Source: Ochrobactrum sp. RH2CCR150 (GTDB lineage: Bacteria > Pseudomonadota > Alphaproteobacteria > Rhizobiales > Rhizobiaceae). From it: DNA of 64,000 nt. The translations under genes and the position numbers were made by a program. The notes under the pieces were generated by a model. The model worked only from the letters and a program-made list of their open reading frames with translations, ran no database searches and had not been told where the DNA came from. The stretch covers positions 372,001-436,000 of the forward strand of contig JACGXE010000004.1 in assembly GCA_014138095.1 (NCBI GenBank), read 5' to 3'. Each line of letters begins with the position of its first letter. The first letter of the stretch is position 1. Shown piece by piece: positions 16,983 to 25,562 of the stretch.

Positions 16983-17864
16983 TCAGTCGCCCAGCGGCAG
17001 ACGCGGATCGTCGATTTTAAGCGTATTCAGGCTGTGCTTGATCCGGCGCAGGTTTTCCAGCACTTTCGGCCCGCGCGCCTCGGCCGTCGCTGTGGCGATC
17101 ATGTCGAGAATAGCAAGCAGCGCAAAGCGCGAGGACGTCGGCTTGTAAATATTCCCGTCCTCATCCGCCTGAAACGGAATGATCCTGTCCGCCGCCCGGG
17201 CAAGATCGGAATCAGCCGCTGTAATAGCAATCGTCACGGCCCCATATTGCTTCGCCACCAGAACCGCCTCCACCACGGAGCGCGCAAAGCCCGAAACCGA
17301 AAAGGCGATCACCGTCGTTTCAGGCGTGGTGACCGCTGCATACATGGGCTGCAACTGGCCATCCACCTGCGCGCTGACCGGAATGCCGAGGCGAAACAGC
17401 CGGTTTTGCATTTCGGTCGCCAGCATGGAGGAGATACCGCCCGATCCCAGACACAGAACAGGGCCGCCAACGGCCAATCGCTCGGCTGTTTTCATGACCA
17501 CGGCCATATCCAGCCCATCGCTGGCGCGCTGGATCGCGGCAATCGCCGCATCCGTCACCGCTGTGGCGATGCGGTTCTCGCCGATGTCGCGAGCGGGAGG
17601 TTCAGCTGTCAGATACTGGCCGCCAATGGCCAGCGCCTGCGCCAGAAAAAACTTGAATTCACGCACCCCATCGCAACCGAGCGCACGACAAAAGCGCGTC
17701 ACCGTCGGTTCGCTCACACTGGCCCGTGCGGCGATGTCGGAGATCGCGGCTTTTGATGCATAATCCGGATCAGCCAGCACCAGCGCAGCCAGTTTGCGGT
17801 CGGATTTTGACCCGTCCTGCGCCACGACATGTAGCCGCGTTATGATGTCGGCAACCTTACTCAT
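16983..17864 (-). CDS. RpiR/MurR family transcriptional regulator
   Basis: 293 residues. An N-terminal HTH_6 domain (residues about 1-77, SEPTVTRFCRALGCDGVREFKFFLAQ) is followed by a SIS sugar-phosphate-binding domain (about 120-265) with LCLGSGGISSMLATEMQNRL and TVIAFSVSGFARSVVEAV. RpiR proteins sense phosphorylated sugars or keto-deoxy acids and control sugar catabolism. It lies 39 bases downstream of the SDR gene, in the sugar-acid locus, so control of that locus is likely. The ligand could be a 2-keto-3-deoxy acid phosphate (inference). Confidence 0.88.
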   Translation of the reverse strand: MSKVADIITRLHVVAQDGSKSDRKLAALVLADPDYASKAAISDIAARASVSEPTVTRFCRALGCDGVREFKFFLAQALAIGGQYLTAEPPARDIGENRIATAVTDAAIAAIQRASDGLDMAVVMKTAERLAVGGPVLCLGSGGISSMLATEMQNRLFRLGIPVSAQVDGQLQPMYAAVTTPETTVIAFSVSGFARSVVEAVLVAKQYGAVTIAITAADSDLARAADRIIPFQADEDGNIYKPTSSRFALLAILDMIATATAEARGPKVLENLRRIKHSLNTLKIDDPRLPLGD

Positions 17865-17903
17865 GGCAATCAGCGCGGCAAGCCGCTGCCCTTTCCCATC
17901 GGT

Positions 17904-18677
17904 CTAGTTCCCTCCGAGAATATCGTCGATGAAAGGCCTGCTGCCAGCGGTCAACCCGGCATCGACCGGCAGGATCGCGCCTGTAATCCCCGATGCGCGA
18001 TCAGAAGCCAGAAAGGCCACCGCCTCCGCCACCTCCCGCGTATCGACGATGCGCCCAAGCGGATAAAGGCGCTTCAAGCGTTCCAGCACGGCAGGGTTCT
18101 GCGCAATGCGATGATCCCAGGCCGGAGTGCGGATCGAACCCGGACACACAACATTGGCGCGCACGCCCTTTTGTCCGAACTCGACTGCTATGGCCTTGGC
18201 GAAAGCATTGATCCCGGCCTTCGCGGCTGCATAGGCCGGATTGCCGAAATGCAGGACGGCATTGACGGAAGAGATAAACACGAAGACGCCCCGCCCGCGT
18301 GCGGCCATAGCCTGCGCCATGACGTTGGAAAAGCCAGCCACGGCGGTAAGATTGAGGTCTATTTCCGCTTCGATCTTGCTCTGGACAAGACCGTCGAATG
18401 TTTCCGCGCGTGTCCAGCCCGCATTGTTAATGACGATATCCGGCAAACCGTCCGCAGCAATGATTTGCTCTGCCGCTGGCTCCAGCATGCTGCGGTCCAG
18501 CAGATCGAAGGCGTGGCGGCTATGAAGCTCTTCTGCCGTCAAATGGTCCAGCGCTGTATCGCAGCCGATGACGCGCGCGCCTTGCGCCGCAAACAGCTTC
18601 ACAAGCGCACTGCCGACCCCGCCGCCTGCGCCGGTGATCAGAACCGATTTTCCTGCAAATTCGCCCGCATGCTCCAT
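17904..18677 (-). CDS. SDR family oxidoreductase
   Basis: 257 residues. Classical short-chain dehydrogenase: TGAGGGVGSALVK glycine-rich loop near residue 16, NNAGW, catalytic Ser in FISSVNAV, YAAAKAGI (YxxxK), and C-terminal GAILPVDAGLTAG. Asp after the second strand (VIGCDTALD) favours NAD(H). The start ATG has GGGGAATGG just upstream. Located in a sugar-acid catabolic cluster with RpiR downstream; a keto-sugar-acid reductase or polyol dehydrogenase role is plausible but not shown. Confidence 0.85.
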   Translation of the reverse strand: MEHAGEFAGKSVLITGAGGGVGSALVKLFAAQGARVIGCDTALDHLTAEELHSRHAFDLLDRSMLEPAAEQIIAADGLPDIVINNAGWTRAETFDGLVQSKIEAEIDLNLTAVAGFSNVMAQAMAARGRGVFVFISSVNAVLHFGNPAYAAAKAGINAFAKAIAVEFGQKGVRANVVCPGSIRTPAWDHRIAQNPAVLERLKRLYPLGRIVDTREVAEAVAFLASDRASGITGAILPVDAGLTAGSRPFIDDILGGN

Positions 18678-18855
18678 GCCATTCCCCGTCGTGATGACGG
18701 CTTTTAACTGGTTTGCCGCCTTGATATTTGGAGCAGCGTAAGAGCCAGAATGTAAGTTTGCAACAGAGATTTTTGCTCAACAGAGCCAATAATGTAATAA
18801 AATAACATAGCCGCCTTTGGCGCGCCAGCAAGGGCGGCACTATGCGCCGTGAAAC

Positions 18856-18887
18856 GAAAAAGGGGAGCCAAACCGGCTCCCCTTTTC
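18856..18887. terminator. Strong bidirectional terminator downstream of the Zn dehydrogenase gene
   Basis: GGGGAGCC and GGCTCCCC arms flanked by A and T runs, so usable on either strand. On the minus strand it ends the GntR-uxaA-dehydrogenase unit 16 bases after its last stop, separating it from the SDR-RpiR unit. Confidence 0.85.
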
Positions 18888-18903
18888 TCGATAACGCGGC
18901 TTA

Positions 18904-19920
18904 TTAAGCCCGCTCGATCACGATTTTCAGCACATTGCGATCGCCGTCCCAATAGGGCAGCGCCTGTTCGGCTTCTTCGAATGGAAACACTTTTGAAATA
19001 AGCTTATCGGCATCCGCGCCCAGCTTTTCCAGATGTGCGACAACCGCCTCGAAATCGGTCAGCGTCGCATTGCGCGACCCCATAATGTCCAGTTCCTTCA
19101 GGTTGAAGAACTGGGTCTGGTAGGTCACCGGCGATTTCGAATAGCCGACATAGACCACGCGTCCCGCAAAGCAGGCAAGGTCGACCGCCTGCGTGAAGGT
19201 GATTGGCAGGCCAACCGCTTCGAAAGCGACATCCACGCCGTCGTCTCCGGTCAGTTCCATGACCTTTTGCACGACATCGTCACCGCTCTCCAGAACATGG
19301 GTTGCGCCGAATTGCAGCGCGAGCTCGCGCTTTTCGGCGCTCGGGTCAATGGCGATAACCTTGGCGCCACGCGCCACCGCGCCAATCAGCACGCCCATGC
19401 CAATCATGCCGCAGCCAAGCACAGCCACCGTATCGCCCGCCTCGACGCGACCGCGCGCCACAGCATGGAAGCCCACCGACAGTGGCTCGACCAGCGCCAG
19501 ATGGCGTGGCTCCAGCGTATCGTTCAGGATCAGCTTTTCGGCAGGCAGAACAATCTGGTCGGCGAGGCCGCCATTTTGCTGCACGCCGAGCGTCTTGTTA
19601 TAGCGACAGGCATTGAGCCGCCCCTTGCGGCAGGACGAGCACTCGCCGCAATTCGTATAGGGCAGCACGATGACCCGCTTGCCCGCAGCATAAGCCGCAT
19701 CGACGCCCGCACCGGCCTCGATGATTTCGCCGCCGATTTCATGCCCCGGAATACGCGGCAGCTCCACCAGCGGATTGAGACCCTTGAAGGTGTTCAGATC
19801 GCTGCCGCACAGGCCGACATGGCGCACCTTGACGCGTACATGACCGGGCAGCAGCGGCGCTTCATCGATCTCGGCGAAGCGGGTTACGTTTTCGCTCTCG
19901 ATACGCAGAGCTTTGACCAT
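18904..19920 (-). CDS. Zinc-dependent medium-chain alcohol/polyol dehydrogenase
   Basis: 338 residues from ATG 19920 (MVKALRIESENV). The MDR fold has the catalytic zinc site C-G-S-D and GHEIGGE, the structural zinc cluster CGECSSCRKGRLNAC with four cysteines, and VLGCGMIGMG nucleotide loop. Closest in character to the L-idonate/galactitol/sorbitol dehydrogenase group. It follows the UxaA-type dehydratase gene by 37 bases on the same strand. Oxidation of a sugar acid or polyol such as L-gulonate/idonate in the same pathway is the likely role; the exact substrate is unknown. Confidence 0.85.
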   Translation of the reverse strand: MVKALRIESENVTRFAEIDEAPLLPGHVRVKVRHVGLCGSDLNTFKGLNPLVELPRIPGHEIGGEIIEAGAGVDAAYAAGKRVIVLPYTNCGECSSCRKGRLNACRYNKTLGVQQNGGLADQIVLPAEKLILNDTLEPRHLALVEPLSVGFHAVARGRVEAGDTVAVLGCGMIGMGVLIGAVARGAKVIAIDPSAEKRELALQFGATHVLESGDDVVQKVMELTGDDGVDVAFEAVGLPITFTQAVDLACFAGRVVYVGYSKSPVTYQTQFFNLKELDIMGSRNATLTDFEAVVAHLEKLGADADKLISKVFPFEEAEQALPYWDGDRNVLKIVIERA

Positions 19921-19957
19921 CGGATATTCCTGTCGATTACATATTGAAAGATGCGGA

Positions 19958-21502
19958 TCAGGTAACGGCGCCCACCTGCCATGGCACGAATTCATTGTCG
20001 CCATAGTCGTAGATTTCGCTCAGCGTCTTTTCACCGGAGGCGGCCGCAATAATATATTCGAAGATGCGCGTGCCGGACTCTTCAATGGTTTCCGCGCCGG
20101 TGACGATGCCGCCGCAATTGATATCCATGTCTTCCTTCATGTGCTCGTACATTTCGGAATTCGTGGCGATCTTGATGCAAGGCGAAGGCTTGAAGCCGGA
20201 AACCGAACCACGGCCCGTTGTGAAGCAGATGACATTGCAACCGCCAGCCACCTGACCGGTCACGGCCACCGGATCATAGCCCGGCGTATCCATGAAAACG
20301 AAGCCCGGCTCGGTGACCGTTTCGGCAAATTCATAGACGGCCTTGAGCGGCATGGAGCCACCCTTGGCAACGGCACCGAGCGACTTTTCCAGAATGGTGG
20401 TCAGGCCGCCAAGCTTGTTGCCATGCGATGGATTGTTGTTGAGTTCATCGCCGTTGCGCGCGGTGTAATCGCGCCACCAGTCGATGCGCTGCAACAGCTT
20501 TTCGGCCACTGCTGGCGTCACGGCGCGGCGCGTCAGCAAATGTTCTGCGCCGTAGATTTCCGGCGTTTCCGCCAGAACGGTCGTGCCGCCATTGCGCACG
20601 ATAAGGTCCGAGGCATAGCCCAGCGCCGGATTGGCCGAAATGCCGGAATAGCCGTCCGAGCCGCCGCATTCCAGCGCCACTTTCAGCTTCGACAGCGGCT
20701 GTTTGGTGCGCACCGCGGAGTTGACCAGCGGCAGCATTTCCTTGATCTCGGAAATCGCATGATCGATGGTCTTGCGCGTGCCGCCATGCTGCTGGATCGT
20801 CATGGTGCGCAGGCGTGTGCCTTCTTCCATGCGATAATGTTCGAGGATCGGCGCGATCTGGTTGGTTTCACAGCCAAGGCCGATCAGCAGGATGCCGCCA
20901 AAATTCGGGTGCTTGGCATAGCCCTGAATGGTGCGGATCAACAGGCGATAGCCTTCCGACTTGGTGTTGATCGCGCAACCGCTGCCATGCGTCAACGCGA
21001 CGACGCCATCGACATTGTCGAAACCGTCAAGTCCGCCCATGCGATTGAAATAGTCGGCGATATAACGCGACACGGTGGCCGAGCAGTTCACCGACGAGAT
21101 GACGCCGATATAATTGCGCGTGCCGACACCGCCAGCGCCGCGATCATAGCCCATGAAATGGCGGCGTTCGGCTTCCGGCAGCATGCCGCGTTCTTCGATA
21201 TCGATGGAGAACTGGTGCTCGTGCTCGGAAGGCAGCATGGCGAGGTTTTGCAGATGCACATGCTCGCCAGCCTCGATGTCCTTGGTGGCGACGCCGATGA
21301 CCTGTCCGTATTTCAGAACTTCCTTGCCTTCGGGAATGGCGCGAATGGCAACCTTATGGCCACGACCGATCAGCTCGCGGGCATTGATGCCTTCCAGCCC
21401 GATGGGGTCGCCAGCGCGAACGGAAATGCGCGCAACCGCGACGTCGTCGGATGGATGCAGCAAGATGACCGGCGTTGCAGCCGGGGAAACGGAAATATTC
21501 AT
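19958..21502 (-). CDS. uxaA: UxaA-family altronate/galactarate-type dehydratase
   Basis: 514 residues, a full-length two-domain enzyme. The N-terminal SAF-like domain (about 1-100) contains LHPSDDVAVARISVRAGDPI. The large C-terminal domain includes GYDRGAGGVGTRNYIGVISSVNCSATV, HGSGCAINT, GLGCETNQI, ECGGSDGYSGISANPALG and GKPSPCIKI-like GFKPSPCIKIATNS, all typical of iron-dependent UxaA/GarD enzymes. It dehydrates an aldonate or aldarate to a 2-keto-3-deoxy acid. Altronate is the default, with galactarate or talarate as alternatives. It is 21 bases downstream of the GntR gene and in the same operon. Confidence 0.85.
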   Translation of the reverse strand: MNISVSPAATPVILLHPSDDVAVARISVRAGDPIGLEGINARELIGRGHKVAIRAIPEGKEVLKYGQVIGVATKDIEAGEHVHLQNLAMLPSEHEHQFSIDIEERGMLPEAERRHFMGYDRGAGGVGTRNYIGVISSVNCSATVSRYIADYFNRMGGLDGFDNVDGVVALTHGSGCAINTKSEGYRLLIRTIQGYAKHPNFGGILLIGLGCETNQIAPILEHYRMEEGTRLRTMTIQQHGGTRKTIDHAISEIKEMLPLVNSAVRTKQPLSKLKVALECGGSDGYSGISANPALGYASDLIVRNGGTTVLAETPEIYGAEHLLTRRAVTPAVAEKLLQRIDWWRDYTARNGDELNNNPSHGNKLGGLTTILEKSLGAVAKGGSMPLKAVYEFAETVTEPGFVFMDTPGYDPVAVTGQVAGGCNVICFTTGRGSVSGFKPSPCIKIATNSEMYEHMKEDMDINCGGIVTGAETIEESGTRIFEYIIAAASGEKTLSEIYDYGDNEFVPWQVGAVT

Positions 21503-21523
21503 ATGTCTGACCTCACTCCCAAT

Positions 21524-22249
21524 TCATGTCGCCGCGAATGACCTGTCACGCGGCTCGTTATCCATCCAACGCTGTTTGGATTGCTCCAGATGCGTTCGCA
21601 TGGCTGCCTGCGCCTGAAGCGGATCCCTCGCCTCCAGCGCCGCATAGATGATTTCGTGTTCTGCCAAAGCCAGAACCCACGTATCGTTATTCTCAAACCG
21701 CGTCCTGATCTGCGACGTCAGCGGGCTGTGCCGCTCGTCGAAGAGGTCGCGGATGATCCGCACCACCACCGAATTGCCCGCCTGTTCGGCCAGCAACAGG
21801 TGAAACTGCCGGTCAAGCTCCATCGCCCGGCGGTCGACATGCACATTGGCCCGCATCTCGTCGAGCGTCGCGCGCAATGCGGCAAGCGGCTCCGGCGTCA
21901 TGCGCGCACAGGCCATCACCACCACGCTGCCTTCAATCAGCTCGCGCGCCTGCATGATTTCCAGCGGGCTTTCGCCAATGGATACACCTTGCGTAACGAC
22001 ACGCTTTTCCGGATCGGCATTGACATAAATGCCGGAACCCATCCGGATTTCGACATTGCCTGCAATCTCGAGAGCGATCAGCGCCTCACGCAGCGACGGG
22101 CGCGACACGCCCAGTTGCTGGGCAAGCTCGCGCTCAGCCGGAAGCCTGCTTCCCACCGGAAACTGCCCGGCCTGAATGAGACTTCTCACCCGGTCGGCAA
22201 TCTGCTGGTAAAGCCTGCGAGGTTCCGCTGTGGCCGCAAAGTCGCTCAT
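21524..22249 (-). CDS. GntR family regulator, FCD (UxuR/ExuR-like) subfamily
   Basis: 241 residues from ATG 22249 (MSDFAATAEPRR), the second of two adjacent ATGs and five bases from GGGAG. Winged helix at residues 12-80 (FPVGSRLPAERELAQQLGVSRPSLREALIALE), with the ADPEKR-type linker and FCD domain (about 95-220) behind it. UxuR/ExuR-like proteins repress hexuronate genes and are relieved by uronate intermediates. Encoded first in the minus-strand operon and divergent from the reductase gene at 22442. Two TTGG-N5-CCA dyads sit in the shared intergenic region. Confidence 0.88.
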   Translation of the reverse strand: MSDFAATAEPRRLYQQIADRVRSLIQAGQFPVGSRLPAERELAQQLGVSRPSLREALIALEIAGNVEIRMGSGIYVNADPEKRVVTQGVSIGESPLEIMQARELIEGSVVVMACARMTPEPLAALRATLDEMRANVHVDRRAMELDRQFHLLLAEQAGNSVVVRIIRDLFDERHSPLTSQIRTRFENNDTWVLALAEHEIIYAALEARDPLQAQAAMRTHLEQSKQRWMDNEPRDRSFAAT

Positions 22250-22262
22250 CATCACTCCCAAA

Positions 22263-22276
22263 TTGGCCTTACCATA
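22263..22276. promoter_or_regulatory. Second, imperfect GntR-type dyad
   Basis: ATTGG-N5-CCATA begins about 15 bases upstream of the GntR start codon, close to the spacing of the better site at 22380. It may be a second operator copy covering the minus-strand promoter. Confidence 0.35.
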
Positions 22277-22379
22277 ATTCCAGCCAACGGGAAGCGCAAT
22301 ATGCCTGAATCGGTGCGAAAATGCGGCAAATCGCGCAGCGCTCCAGAAAAATTCACCCCTATTTTTGCGGTCAGAACCT

Positions 22380-22394
22380 ATTGGCTTGACCAAT
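22380..22394. promoter_or_regulatory. Candidate hexuronate GntR operator
   Basis: ATTGGCTTGACCAAT has perfect ATTGG and CCAAT arms around five bases. It resembles the ATTGGTCNNACCAAT type of site used by UxuR/ExuR-like regulators. It lies 48 bases before the reductase start and 131 bases before the GntR start, so it could govern both. Confidence 0.6.
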
Positions 22395-22441
22395 TTGGCG
22401 CAGATCGCGTAGCACTACGGTTACAAATTCGGGAGCATGCC

Positions 22442-23563
22442 ATGCAAAACAAGCCAGCGATTCTTCAATTCGGCACCAGCCGTTTTCTGCTCGCCCATGC
22501 CGATTTCTTCATCGCCGAAGCGCTGGCGACAGGCGATGCAATCGGCACGATTGCCGTGGTGCAGACAACGTCCAACCCGCAGAGCGCGCAACGCATCGCC
22601 GCACTGAATGAAGGCAAGACCTATCCCGTCGTGATCCGCGGTCTGGTCGATGGCAAGCCGTCGGAAACGGAGCACAACGCCAAGGGCGTGACCGCCGCTT
22701 ATTCCGCCCATACCGACTGGGCCGAGATTCTCGATCTTGGCGCGACTGTTCAGGTTATCCTCTCGAACACCGGCGACAAGGGCTATGAGCTGGACGCGAG
22801 CGACGACGCTTCACTGCTCGCCAATCCGCAGGCCCTGCCGAAGAGCTTTCCCGCCAAGCTGCTCGTGCTTCTGCATCATCGCTGGCAGAACAACCCGGAT
22901 GCGCCGCTTTCGATTTTCCCGTGCGAGCTGATTTCCCGCAACGGCGACAAACTGCGCGCCATCCTGATCGGGCTGGCGCAGGAATGGAAGCTGCCGAACG
23001 GCTTTGTCGAATGGCTGGCAACGCGCTGCATCTTTGCCAATAGTCTGGTGGACCGCATCGTCTCCGAAGCAATTGAGCCGGTCGGCGCTATCGCCGAACC
23101 CTATGCGATCTGGGCTATCGAACAGGCGCAAGGCCTGACACTGCCATGCCGCCACAAGGATATTGTCGTCACCGACGATCTGGCGCGCTATGAGCGGCTG
23201 AAGCTTTATCTGCTCAATCTCGGCCATAGCTTCATTGCCGAACGGTGGGTGAAGGGCAATCGCCCCAAAGACGAAATCGTGCTGGAAGCTATGCAGGATG
23301 AAACCATTCGCAACGAGCTGGAAGCCCTGTGGCGCGAAGAAGTGCTGCCGGTATTTGCAGCCGATGGGCTAGGCGATGCGGCGGAAGCCTATGTGGTTTC
23401 CGTTCGCGAGCGTTTTCTCAACCCGTTCCTGAAGCACCGCATTGCCGACATTGCTTCCAATCACGAGGAAAAGAAGCAGCGCCGCTTTGCTCCGATCATC
23501 GCCCGCGCGGAAGAATTGGGGCTCGGACTGGAACAGCGCCGCTTGAAAGCCGCTTTAAACTAG
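22442..23563 (+). CDS. Mannitol dehydrogenase-family reductase (tagaturonate/fructuronate reductase type)
   Basis: 373 residues from ATG 22442 (MQNKPAILQFGTSRFLLAHADFF); the frame stays open upstream through the GntR gene, but that part is antisense. FGTSRFLLAHAD is the N-terminal dinucleotide-binding pattern of this family. SNTGDKGY, CIFANSLVDRIV and KLYLLNLGHSFIAE are conserved core segments, the last with the catalytic Lys/His region. It is shorter than E. coli UxaB or UxuB (about 480 residues). Probably reduces tagaturonate to altronate, feeding the UxaA-type enzyme encoded divergently. Its TAG stop is the first triplet of the palindromic repeat at 23561. Confidence 0.82.
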   Translation: MQNKPAILQFGTSRFLLAHADFFIAEALATGDAIGTIAVVQTTSNPQSAQRIAALNEGKTYPVVIRGLVDGKPSETEHNAKGVTAAYSAHTDWAEILDLGATVQVILSNTGDKGYELDASDDASLLANPQALPKSFPAKLLVLLHHRWQNNPDAPLSIFPCELISRNGDKLRAILIGLAQEWKLPNGFVEWLATRCIFANSLVDRIVSEAIEPVGAIAEPYAIWAIEQAQGLTLPCRHKDIVVTDDLARYERLKLYLLNLGHSFIAERWVKGNRPKDEIVLEAMQDETIRNELEALWREEVLPVFAADGLGDAAEAYVVSVRERFLNPFLKHRIADIASNHEEKKQRRFAPIIARAEELGLGLEQRRLKAALN

Positions 23564-23709
23564 CACTACAGTTGCAAATTCGTCAGGCCGCGGCGAAACG
23601 AGTGATTTTTGAGCACCGGAGCGGAGCGTACTTAAGGGTACGTGAGCACCGGAGCGCAGGAAATCGCTCGTTGCAGACCGGCATCACGAAGAATGCAACT
23701 ATAGTGCTA
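23561..23709. repeat. 149-bp palindromic repeat, copy 1 (Bru-RS-like)
   Basis: Ends are TAGCACTA on the left and its inverse TAGTGCTA on the right. Further paired segments are CAGTTGCA/TGCAACTA, ATTCGT/ACGAAG and AACGAGTGATTT/AAATCGCTCGTT. Inside are two direct copies of GAGCACCGGAGCG around a GTACTTAAGGGTAC centre. A second copy at 47487-47635 is nearly identical. Size, palindromy and intergenic site fit the Brucella Bru-RS repeats. Both ends provide stop codons: TAG for the reductase on the left, and TAG on the minus strand for btuD on the right. Confidence 0.85.
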
Positions 23710-24522
23710 AGCTGTACGCAGCTGCAGCACCGGCGCTTCATGCACATGCCCCGGTGCGCAATAGCGGATATGACAACCGCTGGCACCCATATGCTCGACC
23801 TCCACATCGACGCCAAATACGGAACGGATACGCTCCGCCGTCAACACGTCTCGCGGTGCGCCGAGCGCCGCCAGCCGTCCCTTGTCCATCACCGCAATGC
23901 GGTCGCAGAACATGGCGGCATGGTTGAGATCGTGCAGCGCTGCCACTACGGTCAGCCCGTTGCTCTGGCTCTGCCGACGGACGAGATCGAGAAGCCCGAT
24001 CTGGTGCCCGATATCGAGGTGATTGGTCGGCTCGTCCAGCAGCAAGATGCGCGGCTGCTGCGCCAAAGCGCGGGCAATATGCAGGCGCTGACGTTCACCG
24101 CCCGACAGCGTATGCCAGTTGCGTTTGGCCAGATGTGTCATATCCACATGCGCCAGCGCATGATCGACGATGGCGTCATCTTCAGCAGACCATGGTGACA
24201 GAGCGCCGAGATAGGGCGTGCGCCCTAGCTCCACCGCCTGGCGCGCCGTAATGCGCTCGGTCGTTTCCGCCTGTTGCTCGACCAGCGCCAGCAAGCGCGC
24301 AATCTCGCGGCGGTTGAAGCGTTCAATCGGCGCTTCGCCGAGTTGCACCGCACCGCTGCGCGGACGCTTCAGACCTGAAAGCAGCGACAGAAGTGTCGTC
24401 TTGCCGGAGCCGTTCGGCCCGATAATGCCGAGAAACTCGCCTTCAATCACCTCAAGCGAGACGCCGCTCAGGATTTCTGCGCCACCCGCCATCCAGGAAA
24501 CATTTTGCGCCGACAGCATCAT
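23707..24522 (-). CDS. btuD: Vitamin B12 (corrinoid) ABC transporter ATP-binding protein
   Basis: 271 residues from ATG 24522 (MMLSAQNVSW), overlapping btuC by four bases. FecE/BtuD-type ATPase: Walker A GPNGSGKTT, signature LSGGERQRLHIARALAQ, Walker B ILLLDEPTNHLDI, and switch VAALHDLNHA. An open frame continues upstream within btuC but is not coding. Last gene of btuF-btuC-btuD behind a cobalamin riboswitch, which makes corrinoid rather than iron the substrate. The TAG stop lies in the tip of the 149-bp repeat. Confidence 0.88.
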   Translation of the reverse strand: MMLSAQNVSWMAGGAEILSGVSLEVIEGEFLGIIGPNGSGKTTLLSLLSGLKRPRSGAVQLGEAPIERFNRREIARLLALVEQQAETTERITARQAVELGRTPYLGALSPWSAEDDAIVDHALAHVDMTHLAKRNWHTLSGGERQRLHIARALAQQPRILLLDEPTNHLDIGHQIGLLDLVRRQSQSNGLTVVAALHDLNHAAMFCDRIAVMDKGRLAALGAPRDVLTAERIRSVFGVDVEVEHMGASGCHIRYCAPGHVHEAPVLQLRTA

Positions 24523-25562
24523 GCGCGCGCCCTCCTCTGTCCGAGCAGCAGCGCAAAGGCCGGAGCGCCGACCAGCGCAGTCACAACCCCGATGGGCAGC
24601 ACCTGTCCCGGCACGATAATGCGCGACACGATATCGGCCGCGATCATGAAGATTGCGCCGATCAGCGCACTGACCGGCAATAGTGCGCCATGTCGCACGC
24701 CAACAATCATCCGCGCCGCATGGGGAATGACAAGGCCGATAAAGCCGATGGACCCGACGATGGAAACCATCACCGCCGTCATCATGGCGCTGGCGCCAAT
24801 CAGCACCGCATAGACGCGCCGCACCGGAATGCCGAGCGAAGCGGCGGATTCCGCACCAAACGTGAAAGCATCGAGCGCACGCGCATGCCACAGGCAGATG
24901 ACCAGGCCGATCAGGCAGGCAGGCAGCGCCAGCGTCACATCGGGCCAGCGCACGCCGGAAAGATTGCCGAGAAGCCAGAACATGATGCCCCGCGCCTGTT
25001 CGGCATTGGCGGCCTTTGTCACGATGAACGAGGTCAGCGCGTTGAAAAGCTGCGAGCCGGCTATACCAGCCAGAATGATGGCGCTGTTGCCGCGCCCGGC
25101 TTTCAGCGCCAGCAGTGAAACCAGAACGAAGGCAAGTATCGCCCCGATGAATGCGCCAAGCGAAAGGGTGAGAACGCCAGCGCCAATGCCAAGAATGGCA
25201 ACGCTGACAGCCCCGGTCGATGCCCCGGCGGAGATGCCCAGAATATATGGATCAGCGAGCGAATTGCGCAGCAGTGATTGCAGCACAACGCCGGAAAGCG
25301 CCAGCGCCGCGCCGCAGCATGCCGCGACCACGGCGCGGCTGAGACGATAGCTCCACACGATCCCCTCATCGATGGGATCGAGCACATAGCCTGCATGCCA
25401 CAGCCGGTTGGCGACGGTCTTCGCCACCACATCCAGCGGTATGGCGGTTTCACCAATCGCCGCGCCCAGCCACAGGGCAGCAAGCAGCAGAATGAGCGCC
25501 AGAACCCCGGCGCTCACCTTGTTGTTGAAAGGAAGCCTTCCTATGGCCACCAATGCCGTCAT
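24519..25562 (-). CDS. btuC: Vitamin B12 (corrinoid) ABC transporter permease, FecCD/BtuC type
   Basis: 347 residues. About ten hydrophobic segments, with GVVLQSLLRNSLADPYILGISAGAS and GSIGFIGLVIPHAARMIVGVRHGALLPVSALIGA, the hallmark blocks of FecCD/BtuC permeases. It overlaps btuF and btuD by four bases each (ATGA), so the three are translationally coupled. Corrinoid specificity is inferred from the riboswitch upstream of btuF. Confidence 0.9.
   Translation of the reverse strand: MTALVAIGRLPFNNKVSAGVLALILLLAALWLGAAIGETAIPLDVVAKTVANRLWHAGYVLDPIDEGIVWSYRLSRAVVAACCGAALALSGVVLQSLLRNSLADPYILGISAGASTGAVSVAILGIGAGVLTLSLGAFIGAILAFVLVSLLALKAGRGNSAIILAGIAGSQLFNALTSFIVTKAANAEQARGIMFWLLGNLSGVRWPDVTLALPACLIGLVICLWHARALDAFTFGAESAASLGIPVRRVYAVLIGASAMMTAVMVSIVGSIGFIGLVIPHAARMIVGVRHGALLPVSALIGAIFMIAADIVSRIIVPGQVLPIGVVTALVGAPAFALLLGQRRARA

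Noticed and set aside
19913-21541. 542-codon plus-strand open frame
   Set aside because: Exactly antisense to the UxaA-type dehydratase, which has full domain support; the plus-strand translation is His/Arg-rich low-information sequence.
23561-23709. Insertion-sequence remnant
   Set aside because: No transposase fragment or target duplication seen; the element is a self-contained palindrome with a second near-identical copy.
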